A DNA stretch of 13,811 bases from Clostridiales bacterium. Its GTDB lineage: Bacteria; Bacillota; Clostridia; Oscillospirales; Oscillospiraceae. The DNA lies in the NCBI GenBank assembly GCA_019415645.1, contig DXYV01000036.1, positions 16,236-30,046 of the forward strand. Reading direction: 5' to 3'. Positions 6,476 through 12,836 of the stretch are shown here, piece by piece (position 1 is the first letter of the stretch; the number at the start of each line of letters is the position of its first letter). The notes under the pieces were generated by a model, which saw only the letters and a list, made by a program, of their open reading frames with translations, did no database searches and was not told the DNA's origin. Both the position numbers and the translations under genes were made by a program.

Positions 6476-6681
6476 CCGACCGGGATTTTCTGCGCTGCGC
6501 GCTTCATCTGATTCTGGACGAGGAGGAGCGGCTGGACCAGCTGTGTCCAGCCTGCCGGGCCCGGGCGGAGGAGCGGCGCTGCGCCGTGTGCGGCGCGCCG
6601 CTGGCGGAGGAGAACCGGGGCGAAAACCCGGCGTTTGACTGGGCGCGCTATGAGCGGCTGAAGCGGGGGGAGCGGAGTTGA
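6035..6681 (+). CDS. Tail assembly chaperone, -1 frameshift fusion (gpGT-like) with zinc finger
   Basis: Shifting -1 on A AAA AAA (6379-6385) joins the first 117 codons to 98 codons of the neighbouring frame, giving 215 aa. The added part reads SLEHAPYERLQWRVL onward, is helical, and contains CPAC-x8-CAVC (C171, C174, C183, C186 of the fusion), a probable zinc-binding site. The second frame has no convincing start codon or ribosome binding site of its own near 6385. In lambda-like and myovirus tails the G and GT proteins are made by this mechanism in fixed ratio. Here the order tube, chaperone, tape-measure slot is kept, supporting the same arrangement. Confidence 0.72.
6379..6432 (+). promoter_or_regulatory. 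Programmed -1 ribosomal frameshift signal
   Basis: The slippery run A AAA AAA (6379-6385) is in the correct register for two Lys codons to slip back one base. It is followed after 4 nt by a perfect 12-bp stem: GGAGCACGCGCC (6390-6401) pairs with GGCGCGTGCTCC (6419-6430), and a T-G and a C-G pair extend it outward. The loop is 17 nt. A GGAGGA sequence (6358-6363) lies upstream and could act as an internal Shine-Dalgarno stimulator, though about 15 nt away it is a little far. Confidence 0.78.
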
Positions 6682-7256
6682 CCGATTATCTGGACGCCCT
6701 GCTGGACATGGAGGCCGCGTGGCAGGCAACGGAGGAGAACGCGCTGGAAACAGTCCTGACGGCACTTGGAAGGACGGAACCGGCCGGCGGAACGGAGTCC
6801 GGGGCATTGGAACCGGGGCGAAGCGGCGCGGCGGGAAACGGCATCCCGGAGGGAGCGGAAGCGCTTTTTTGGCAAGACGCGGACCCGGCGGCGGAGCGGG
6901 CCGCTGAGGGAAACGGGGCAGAGGAAGCCTGGCCCCGAAAGCTGGCCGGGACGGAGTTCGGAACATCGCAGGAGGAGGGGACGCCCCTGGCCGGAACGGC
7001 GGAGACTGTCCTGAGGACGGAGAACCAAACCGCGCCCGCATGGGTCCGGCAGACGCAGGCGGGAAGGACGGAAGGCTCCGCTCTGTCCGGCCTGCTCCGG
7101 CGGGTGGAACAGGCGGAATACCGGCCGGCCCCGGCCGCGCAGACGGTGCTGGTGCGGGAAGAGAGCCCGGAGGGCCGGACGCCGGACCTGGAGAGCCTGG
7201 ACCGGCGGTTTCAGCGGGACGCCCGGCGGTACGACGGCGGGCTGTCCCTGTATTGA
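6678..7256 (+). CDS. Uncharacterised 192-aa protein at the tape-measure position
   Basis: I do not recognise this protein. It starts at TTG 6678 in a TTGA overlap with the chaperone frameshift stop, with GGGGGGAGCGGAG upstream. The first about 35 residues (TDYLDALLDMEAAWQATEENALETVLTALG) and the last about 40 (SALSGLLRRVEQAEYR, then SLDRRFQRDARRYDGGLSLY) look helical or conserved. The middle is Gly/Ala/Glu/Thr/Pro-rich, low in hydrophobic residues and probably disordered. No membrane segment is visible. In XkdK-type clusters the gene after the chaperone is the tape measure, normally well over 500 aa. This could be an extremely short tape measure, a deletion derivative, or a different accessory protein. 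Confidence 0.6.
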   Translation: MTDYLDALLDMEAAWQATEENALETVLTALGRTEPAGGTESGALEPGRSGAAGNGIPEGAEALFWQDADPAAERAAEGNGAEEAWPRKLAGTEFGTSQEEGTPLAGTAETVLRTENQTAPAWVRQTQAGRTEGSALSGLLRRVEQAEYRPAPAAQTVLVREESPEGRTPDLESLDRRFQRDARRYDGGLSLY

Positions 7257-7268
7257 GGAGGCATGGAC

Positions 7269-7853
7269 ATGAACCTGAGCAGTATGCGCTTCAAGAGCTT
7301 TGTATGGCCCCACAATCCCAGAGTATACACCATCACCTATGAGCGGAAGATGGCGGTGCACAAGGTGCCCTTTGGGCGCTATCAGCTCCAGAGCCTAGGG
7401 CTGACCCGGCGAATCATGCGGGGCGAAGGGGAATTCGTGGGCGAGGGGGCTTATGAGCAGTTCAAGGCTCTGGCCACGGTGTTTTACGAGGACACGGCGG
7501 GCACGCTGATCCATCCTCTGTGGGACACGACCTCGGCCTGGTTCGTGGAGCTGGAGCTGGAACAGGAGCCCCGGGCGGACTATGTGAAATACCGCTTCGC
7601 CTTCTGGGAGGACTACACCGGCTACCGGACCGGAGCCCTGCGGGTGGGCGAAAGCGCCGCGGCGGGGAGCTCTGATGCGGGTACGGCTCTGGCAGCCCCG
7701 GCGGAGGCGGCCTGGCACACTGTGGTGCAGGGGGAGACTTTGTGGGGAATCGCAGCGCGGTATGGCCTGAGCCTGTCGGCCCTGATGGAGTACAATCCCC
7801 AGATCAAAAATCCCAACCTCATCACGGTGGGGCAGAAGGTGCGGGTGGGCTGA
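7269..7853 (+). CDS. LysM-containing tail/baseplate protein (XkdP / gp53-like)
   Basis: This 194-aa protein has an N-terminal structural domain (about 1-125, with VPFGRYQLQSLGLTRRIMRG and YVKYRFAFWEDYTG), an Ala/Gly/Ser linker, and a C-terminal LysM domain (about 149-194: HTVVQGETLWGIAARYGLSL through the NPNLITVGQKVRVG ending). LysM binds peptidoglycan glycan chains. In contractile tails such proteins bridge tube tip and baseplate or contact the wall. ATG 7269 is preferred over ATG 7263 because GAGGAG (7255-7260) is then 8 nt away. It sits between the tape-measure slot and the gpD-like hub, the same order as xkdO-xkdP-xkdQ. Confidence 0.82.
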   Translation: MNLSSMRFKSFVWPHNPRVYTITYERKMAVHKVPFGRYQLQSLGLTRRIMRGEGEFVGEGAYEQFKALATVFYEDTAGTLIHPLWDTTSAWFVELELEQEPRADYVKYRFAFWEDYTGYRTGALRVGESAAAGSSDAGTALAAPAEAAWHTVVQGETLWGIAARYGLSLSALMEYNPQIKNPNLITVGQKVRVG

Positions 7854-8800
7854 TGGAGCTTTGGCTGACCGGCTATGACGGCGGGCAGATTCTGCTGCCG
7901 ACGGTGACCCGCTGGGAATTTTCCTATGGATTGGGCTCTCCCTGCGACAGCTTCGAGGTGACCTGCCTGTGGGAGACGGGGGCGGAGACCCTGCTGGCCG
8001 ATGCGGTGACCTTTCATGCAGTGCACGAGGGCGAGACCGTGTTCACCGGGCGGGTGGACGAGTACGCCTGCATCCGGGATGAGGAAGGTGGGCGGCTGGA
8101 GCTGTCCGGACGGGGGATGCAGGCCCTGCTGCTGGACAACCAGGCCCTGCCCATGGAGTATCAGCTGGCCACGGCGGCGGATATTCTGCGGGACCATGTG
8201 ACGCCCTACGGAATCGGTCTGGAGGGGTCCCATACGCTGGGCGCGGTGGCCGGCTTTGCCGTATCCAGCGGCCAGAGCGAGTGGAGCGTGGTCCACGACT
8301 TCGCCTGCTATCACGGAGGAATCGTGCCCCGCTTTGACCGGCAGGGCAGACTGATTCTGTCCGGCTGGGACGCGACGGAGCGCGTTGTGGACGACCGGAC
8401 GGCGGTGACCGGGCTGCGCTATCAGCGGCGGCGGTACGGGGTGCTGTCCGAGGTGGTGGTGCGGGACCGGAACCGGAAGGTGACCGAGACGGTGCGGGAC
8501 GCGGAATTTCTGGCCCGGGGCGGCCGGTGCCGCCGGGTGATCACGACCGCGGGCCGGTCCTACACTGCGGCCATGCGGTACAGCGGGGAATACCAGCTGC
8601 GGGCCGCCCGGGCGGAGGAGACCCAGTGCGTGGTGACGACACCCAAGCTGTTTTTCGCCTGGCCGGGGGAGCAGATGCGGGTGGAGCGGACCGGATTCGG
8701 CGGGAACGGGACCTACCGGGTGGCGGAGAGCGTGACCGGCGTGGATGACAGTGGGAGCTACACCAAGGTGACGCTGGGTCCCCCGGATTTTTTGATTTGA
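7853..8800 (+). CDS. Baseplate hub, late control gene D-like (XkdQ-like)
   Basis: This 315-aa protein is a likely hub of the gpD/gp27 type that joins the tube end to the spike. Features include an N-terminal beta domain (RWEFSYGLGSPCDSFEVTCLW), the middle block TVFTGRVDEYACIRDEEGGRLELSGRGMQALLLD characteristic of phage late control D-like proteins, and the AADILRDHVTPYGI helix. After these come the SGQSEWSVVHDFACYHGG region and a C-terminal strand array ending in VTGVDDSGSYTKVTLG. It starts at ATG 7853 in a TGATG overlap with the LysM gene. Length and neighbours match XkdQ. Confidence 0.82.
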   Translation: MELWLTGYDGGQILLPTVTRWEFSYGLGSPCDSFEVTCLWETGAETLLADAVTFHAVHEGETVFTGRVDEYACIRDEEGGRLELSGRGMQALLLDNQALPMEYQLATAADILRDHVTPYGIGLEGSHTLGAVAGFAVSSGQSEWSVVHDFACYHGGIVPRFDRQGRLILSGWDATERVVDDRTAVTGLRYQRRRYGVLSEVVVRDRNRKVTETVRDAEFLARGGRCRRVITTAGRSYTAAMRYSGEYQLRAARAEETQCVVTTPKLFFAWPGEQMRVERTGFGGNGTYRVAESVTGVDDSGSYTKVTLGPPDFLI

Positions 8801-8815
8801 ACAGGAGGGAGAGCC

Positions 8816-9232
8816 ATGTGGCTGTCCAGACAGCAGAAACAGGAACCGGTCCAGCCGCCGGGCGGGACCGGAGAGGTGACCCTGAGCGGCGACGTGCTGG
8901 CCGTGGAGTTGGAGAGCGAGCGGCGCAGGCTGGAGGTCTATGGTCCGGGCGGGCTGCGCTGGAAGCCCGCCGTGGGACAGAAGGTACTGGTACTCAAGGC
9001 GGAGGGGGACCCCTGCGTGACAGGAGCGCGGACGGACAGCTCCGGCCTGGAGCCGGGAGAGCTGGCTCTGGAGAGCGCCGGCGGCGCGGCGGTGCGCCTG
9101 GACAACGCGGGGCGCGTGGCGCTGGACGGGCGGGTGGAGGTGGACGGCTCGTTTTACCTCAACGGCCGGGAGCTGACTGAACTGATTCGGGAGATCGCGG
9201 CCCAGGTGGTCGGGGCGATGCTGGGAGGTTGA
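8816..9232 (+). CDS. Baseplate spike-base protein, gpV/OB-fold-like
   Basis: This 138-aa protein has a start ATG at 8816 with AGGAGGGAG 5-6 nt upstream. The first 20 residues are polar. Residues about 20-70 alternate in strands (GEVTLSGDVLAVELESERRRLEV, VGQKVLVLKAEGDPCVTGAR), as in the small OB-fold of baseplate assembly protein V. The segment LALESAGGAAVRLDNAGRVALDGRVEVDG has the repetitive short-strand character of a spike beta-helix, and a helix (LTELIREIAAQVVGAM) ends the protein. Its place between the hub and the gp25-like wedge agrees with a spike or its base, but similarity is weak and the short length leaves room for a different baseplate role. Confidence 0.6.
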   Translation: MWLSRQQKQEPVQPPGGTGEVTLSGDVLAVELESERRRLEVYGPGGLRWKPAVGQKVLVLKAEGDPCVTGARTDSSGLEPGELALESAGGAAVRLDNAGRVALDGRVEVDGSFYLNGRELTELIREIAAQVVGAMLGG

Positions 9233-9233
9233 C

Positions 9234-9581
9234 ATGGAACGGCGATTGGTGCAAGGAGATTATGTGCCCGACGGGGCGGGGGGCTTCTGCTTGGAACAGG
9301 GGGCGGAGGAGCTGCTTCAGCGGGCCCTGTTCAAGCTGACCGCGCGGCGGGGGAGCTTCCCCTTCCTGCCGGAGCTGGGCAGCCGGCTTTACACCCTGAC
9401 GCGGGAGAAGCCCTCCGCCTGGGAGAGCCTGGCGCGGCAGTATGCTGCTGAAGCGCTGCGGGACGAGGAACTGGCCGTGTCCGGGGTCACGGTGACGCAG
9501 GGCGCGGAGGGGCTGCTGGTAGGGGTAGAGCTGGATTGGCAGGGAGAAAAACGGACGGTGACGGTGGAGGTGGGAGCATGA
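9234..9581 (+). CDS. Baseplate wedge protein, gp25/gpW-like (XkdS position)
   Basis: This 115-aa protein shows the family's central block: LFKLTARRGSFPFLPELGSRLYTL, in which the FPFLPELGSRL segment corresponds to the conserved loop of gp25-like wedges. A helix ARQYAAEALRDEE follows, then paired C-terminal strands (LLVGVELDWQGEKRTVTVEV). These proteins lock the inner baseplate to the first sheath disc. ATG 9234 has GGGAGG about 7 nt upstream and begins 1 nt after the previous stop. The stop overlaps the next start as ATGA. Confidence 0.78.
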   Translation: MERRLVQGDYVPDGAGGFCLEQGAEELLQRALFKLTARRGSFPFLPELGSRLYTLTREKPSAWESLARQYAAEALRDEELAVSGVTVTQGAEGLLVGVELDWQGEKRTVTVEVGA

Positions 9582-10636
9582 AGAGCCTGGAGAAAATTTA
9601 CGGGGAGCTGCTGGCTGATTTCCAGACGCGGACCGGACTGGAGGTGAGCTCGGACGGCGATCTGGCGGTGCGGTTTTACGCCGTGGCCGCCCAGCTCCAC
9701 GCCCTGTATCTTCAGGCGGCGTGGACGGCGGACCAGTGCTTCCCCCAGACGGCCGCGGGGGAGTATCTGGACCTGCACGCCGCCCTGCGGGGCGTGAGCC
9801 GGAAGGAGGCCGCCCGGGCGGAAGGAATTCTGCGCTTTTCCACAGAACAGGCGGGGAACGCGGACCGGACCATTCCTGCGGGCACCGTGTGCATGACGGC
9901 GGGCCTGGTCCGCTTTGAGACCACACAGGAGGGCGTCCTGGAGGCGGGAGAGACAGTGGTGGAGGTGCCCGCCCGGGCGGTGGAGCCCGGAACGGCGGGC
10001 AACGCAGCGGCCGGGACCATTCTGACCATGGCGGTGGCTCCGGCGGGCATCGCCGCCTGCACCAATCCGGCCCCCTTCTCCGGCGGAGAGGACGACGAGA
10101 GCGACGAGCATCTGCGGGCCCGGGTCCTGGAGACCTACCGGCGGCTGGCCAACGGGGCCAACGCCGCGTTTTACGAGCAGCAGGCCATGGCCTTTGAGGA
10201 GGTGGCGGCCGCCGTGGTCCTGCCCCGGAACCGGGGCAGGGGGACGGTGGACGTGGTCATCGCCACCCAGGCGGGGGTACCCGGCGCGGAACTGGTGGAG
10301 CGGGTGCAGGAGCGGCTGGACAGTATCCGGGAGATCGCGGTGGACGTGCTGGTGAGCGCGCCGGTGACGCAGACGGTGGACGTGAGCTTTCAGATCCAGG
10401 CGGCGGAGAACCGGGACGGGGCGGCGGTGCGGGAGCAGGTCCGGCAGGCGGTGCTGGACTGGTTCAACGGACAGCGCCTGGGCAAGCCGGTGCTGCGGGC
10501 CCAGTTGGGCGGGCTGATCTATGCGGTGGACGGGGTGGAAAACTACACGATCGAGGCCCCGGCGGCGGATGTGGAGCTGGACGGAAATGAGCTGCCGGTG
10601 CTGGGCGAGCTGACGGTGGAGGCGATGGACGCGTGA
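9578..10636 (+). CDS. Baseplate J-like wedge protein (gpJ / XkdT)
   Basis: This 352-aa protein is the major wedge component of a contractile-tail baseplate. The N-terminal helix (about 1-60) ends in AAGEYLDLHAALRGVSRKEA, a hallmark of the Baseplate_J family. It is followed by ADRTIPAGTVCMTAGLVRFET and VVEVPARAVEPGTAGNAAAGTI, the typical beta block. The middle has the helix segment GGEDDESDEHLRARVLETYR and a NGANAAFYEQQAMAFEEVAAAVVLPRNRGRGTVDVVI stretch, and the C-terminal domain (about 265-352) ends with ELPVLGELTVEA. It starts in an ATGA overlap and its stop overlaps the next GTG start. Length is usual for the family. Confidence 0.9.
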   Translation: MKSLEKIYGELLADFQTRTGLEVSSDGDLAVRFYAVAAQLHALYLQAAWTADQCFPQTAAGEYLDLHAALRGVSRKEAARAEGILRFSTEQAGNADRTIPAGTVCMTAGLVRFETTQEGVLEAGETVVEVPARAVEPGTAGNAAAGTILTMAVAPAGIAACTNPAPFSGGEDDESDEHLRARVLETYRRLANGANAAFYEQQAMAFEEVAAAVVLPRNRGRGTVDVVIATQAGVPGAELVERVQERLDSIREIAVDVLVSAPVTQTVDVSFQIQAAENRDGAAVREQVRQAVLDWFNGQRLGKPVLRAQLGGLIYAVDGVENYTIEAPAADVELDGNELPVLGELTVEAMDA

Positions 10637-11202
10637 GCTATGCGGAGTACCTCGTGGGCCTGCTGCGGCCCCTCGGGGTATATGACTGGTCGGAGGGGAC
10701 CTTCCAGCGGGCGGAGCTGGCGGCCTTTGGACAGGCGCTGGACGCCTGCGCGGCGGAGCTGGAGCTGGTCCAGCGGGAAATGCTGGTGTCTACGGCAGAG
10801 GACACGGGCCTGACGGCGGTGGAGGCCCTGCTGCCCTACCGGCCGGTGGCCGACAGCCTGGCGCGGCGCCGGGCGGCGCTGGCCGCCCTGCTGCGCATCG
10901 GCGGGGACGGCTTTACCCTGGCGGCGGTCAACGACAATCTGGCGGGGTGCGGCCTCAACGCCAAGGCGGCCGAGACCGGGGAACCGGGCAAGGTGGAGGT
11001 ATCCTTTCCGGACGTGCCGGGCATCCCGGAGGGGTTCCCGGCCATGAAAGCCATTCTGGAGGAAATTTTGCCGTGTCACCTGGAGATCACCTATGTGTTT
11101 TGGTACGTCACCTGGGCGCAGATGGAGGCGCGGTTTGCCACCTGGGCTGCCATCGAGGCCGGGAACTATACCTGGGAAGAGCTGGAGAAGCTGGTGGAAT
11201 GA
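10633..11202 (+). CDS. DUF2313 / YmfQ-like tail protein (XkdU position)
   Basis: This 189-aa protein starts at GTG 10633 in a GTGA overlap with the baseplate J stop. It begins SYAEYLVGLLRPLGVYDW and is helical in the first half. It has the RRAALAALLRIGGDGFTLAAVNDNL segment typical of this family and ends in HLEITYVFWYVTWAQMEARF and a WEELEKL helix. Members lie directly after baseplate J in PBSX-like and Mu-like clusters (XkdU, gp48) and cap the baseplate wedge or link it to tail fibres. Here it is the last gene of the operon and no fibre gene follows: a strong hairpin starts 2 nt after its stop. Confidence 0.82.
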   Translation: MSYAEYLVGLLRPLGVYDWSEGTFQRAELAAFGQALDACAAELELVQREMLVSTAEDTGLTAVEALLPYRPVADSLARRRAALAALLRIGGDGFTLAAVNDNLAGCGLNAKAAETGEPGKVEVSFPDVPGIPEGFPAMKAILEEILPCHLEITYVFWYVTWAQMEARFATWAAIEAGNYTWEELEKLVE

Positions 11203-11203
11203 C

Positions 11204-11243
11204 CACAGGCGGGGCCGGTGTGAATGCACCGGCCCCGCCTGTG
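11204..11243 (+). terminator. Strong hairpin at the end of the tail operon
   Basis: A perfect 17-bp GC-rich stem (CACAGGCGGGGCCGGTG with its complement, loop TGAATG) lies 1 nt after the TGA of the last tail gene. The following sequence is TCTGTCG, so the T-tract is poor. It may be a terminator or an RNA-stabilising end. Confidence 0.6.
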
Positions 11244-11344
11244 TCTGTCGAAAAAGTGAAATCGTGTGCAGGACCATAGAGAGCGCTTGCAAGGGGAAAG
11301 CCCTCGGCAGAGTGTCACTACCGACAGGCGGCGAAATCAATTAA

Positions 11345-11388
11345 GCAGTGTCCTTTCCGCGGCACATGTGCCGCGGAAAGGACACTGC
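11345..11388. repeat. 44-bp perfect palindrome
   Basis: The two 22-nt arms (11345-11366 and 11367-11388) are exact reverse complements with no spacer. The arms begin GCAGTGTCCTTTCC and end GGAAAGGACACTGC, with CACATGTG at the centre. No T-tract follows. Confidence 0.88.
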
Positions 11389-11415
11389 CTAGCCCGCAAG
11401 TGTGCGAGCTGGGGA

Positions 11416-11526
11416 CCCAAACAAAGCCCAGCGAAGCGGGTTTGTTTGGGAGAGGAGGGACAAGGGAGCGAAGCGAGAAATGCCCGCACGGGCGTTGCGA
11501 GCGGTGCGGACTTTGGCCTGACGACG
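11416..11526 (+). repeat. Structured repeat R5
   Basis: The hairpin at 11416-11450 has arms CCCAAACAAA and TTTGTTTGGG, a bulged G, a CCC/GGG inner stem and a GCGAAGC mini-hairpin loop. It continues with AGAGGAGGGACAAGGGAGCG, a second small hairpin GCCCG-CA-CGGGC, and a GAGCGGTGCGGACTTTG tail. The layout follows R2 with base changes that keep the pairs. Confidence 0.65.
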
Positions 11527-11547
11527 CACCGGTCCCGCCTGTGGTGT

Positions 11548-12024
11548 TCAGAGTGTGTGGAGCGCCTGCTCGTAGTCTTGGACGTAATACCGGAGATGTT
11601 TGCGGCCCCGGACCAGAATAGTGTGGCCCTCGGCCTCCAGCTTCTCCCGCTGGGCCGCGATCCCGCCGGGGTATTTGGGGTTGAGCTCTCCGTGGGCCTT
11701 CAGGGTGCGCCACCAGGGCGTGGGGTCCTGGGTGCGCTGGACACTGGCCCAGGCCGCGATGGAGACAAAAATCCCCGCCGTGATGGGGTCGGTGAAGTCG
11801 GCGCCGCCCTGCCGGGCGAAATAGTCCCGCAGCTGGCTCACGGTGATGAGTTTGCCGAAGGGTACGGTCTTCATCATGCGGTCGTAGTCCAGCGGCGGGG
11901 CAAAATACATGCGGGAGCCGCCGTATTTCCGGATGGACGCCTCATCGGTGATGATCTGGATTTTGGGCATGCCTGCATCTTTGTGAAGCATGGCGTTGAA
12001 ATCTTTCCGGTCCTCGTTTGCCAT
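11548..12024 (-). CDS. Alkyltransferase-like (MGMT/ATL family) DNA-binding protein
   Basis: This 158-aa minus-strand protein has the MGMT DNA-binding domain. VPFGKLITVSQLRDYFARQG (about 54-73) matches the family's VPxGxV-helix start, and PTPWWRTLKAHGELNPKYPGG (about 101-121) replaces the PCHRVI active-site block, followed by the EKLEAEGH segment. The acceptor cysteine position is Trp and the next residue is Trp rather than His, so it should not transfer alkyl groups. It would be expected to bind damaged or alkylated DNA like alkyltransferase-like proteins. The ATG has AGGAGGT (12031-12037) upstream. A weak promoter, TTGCAT-17-TACCCT on the minus strand (12046-12074), may drive it. It converges on the phage operon. 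Confidence 0.78.
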   Translation of the reverse strand: MANEDRKDFNAMLHKDAGMPKIQIITDEASIRKYGGSRMYFAPPLDYDRMMKTVPFGKLITVSQLRDYFARQGGADFTDPITAGIFVSIAAWASVQRTQDPTPWWRTLKAHGELNPKYPGGIAAQREKLEAEGHTILVRGRKHLRYYVQDYEQALHTL

Positions 12025-12116
12025 AAAAGCACCTCCTGTGGAGATAGGGTAGCAGGAAGAACGGCAGGATGCAATGAGACGGTTTGCAGTTTGTGCAGAT
12101 TTTTTTCGGGCCGGAA

Positions 12117-12800
12117 TCAGACCGTAAAGGTGAGAATCTGCTCCGGACCAAGCGCCCGGAGCGTGGGCGCGTAGGGCGCGGCGCAGCGGGTCCAGAGGAC
12201 CTGGGCCGCATGGTTGGCCTGGTGGTACTTGATCTCCCAGCGGCCGGGCCGGGCGGCAAACAGCCGCTCCGCGGCCTGTCTGGCCCAGCCCCGGCCCCGG
12301 AAGGCGGGCAGCACATAAAATTCCGCCACGGCGTGGTCGATCGGCTCCCCCAGGGCGGAGACCGCGTTGACCAGGGCGAAGCCAGCCGGACTGCCCTCCA
12401 CCCGCAGCAGGAGGGCGGTGCGGTCCTGCGCGGTGAAGTAGGCGTCAAAATAGGGATAGGGATAGACCCCGGAGGGGTCGGGTTCCGGCGCGGGGGCATA
12501 GGCGGAGAGCTCGGCGAGATAGGCCTGGAGCAGATTCCACAGAAGCGGGCGGGACGCCGGGGAGACCGGCTCCAGGACAAGAGCCTCCTCGCCCAGATAG
12601 GTGAAGCGGGGGCCGGAGTAGCCGTCGCGTTCCACCCACTCGGTCCACATGGCGGCGGGACGCACCCAGATTCCCCGCTCCCCGTAGAGGGCCTGATAGA
12701 CGACCATGGGCTCCTGCGTCTCCGAGTGGCGGGCGATGGAAAGGACCTGGTATTCCTTCCCCTTGAAGTGACGGTAACGGCCGGGACGAATGGACTGCAT
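12117..12800 (-). CDS. DUF1653 - GNAT acetyltransferase fusion protein
   Basis: This is a 227-aa minus-strand protein with two parts. Residues about 5-62 form a DUF1653 domain (RPGRYRHFKGKEYQVLSIAR, then MVVYQALYGERGIWVRPAAMW). Residues about 84-215 form a GNAT N-acetyltransferase domain with the acetyl-CoA loop FRGRGWARQAAERLF (167-181), preceded by the strand AEFYVLPA and followed by a WEIKYHQANHAAQVLW segment. The substrate is unknown. The start ATG has GGGAGG 8 nt upstream, and a good promoter on the minus strand sits at 12837-12865. The stop is followed by about 90 bases before the alkyltransferase-like gene. The gene is divergent from the SprT-like gene, with overlapping promoters. Confidence 0.8.
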   Translation of the reverse strand: MQSIRPGRYRHFKGKEYQVLSIARHSETQEPMVVYQALYGERGIWVRPAAMWTEWVERDGYSGPRFTYLGEEALVLEPVSPASRPLLWNLLQAYLAELSAYAPAPEPDPSGVYPYPYFDAYFTAQDRTALLLRVEGSPAGFALVNAVSALGEPIDHAVAEFYVLPAFRGRGWARQAAERLFAARPGRWEIKYHQANHAAQVLWTRCAAPYAPTLRALGPEQILTFTV

Positions 12801-12828
12801 TGCACGCGCCTCCCATTTGTGATAAGAT
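12800..12828 (+). promoter_or_regulatory. Candidate sigma-A promoter for the SprT-like gene
   Basis: TTGCAC (12800-12805), a 17-bp spacer and TAAGAT (12823-12828) predict a start near 12835, about 43 nt before the ATG. The -35 box begins at the first base of the divergent gene's start codon. Confidence 0.6.
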
Positions 12829-12836
12829 AGAACACG

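Larger units (their letters stand above)
11227..11543. repeat. Segment bounded by 17-bp direct repeats
   Basis: The right arm of the operon-end hairpin, CACCGGCCCCGCCTGTG (11227-11243), recurs exactly 300 bp later as CACCGGTCCCGCCTGTG (11527-11543), with one mismatch, just before the end of the alkyltransferase-like gene. The sequence between holds the 44-bp palindrome and repeat R5. No gene is supportable between 11203 and 11547. Confidence 0.62.

Noticed and set aside
7622..9235. Long minus-strand open frame (537 codons)
   Set aside because: It is the antisense shadow of the hub and spike genes in GC-rich DNA. It is His/Pro/Gly-rich without recognisable domains.
11266..12174. Plus-strand open frame of 302 codons over 11266-12174
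   Set aside because: It runs through the 44-bp palindrome and antisense to the alkyltransferase-like gene, with no ribosome binding site.
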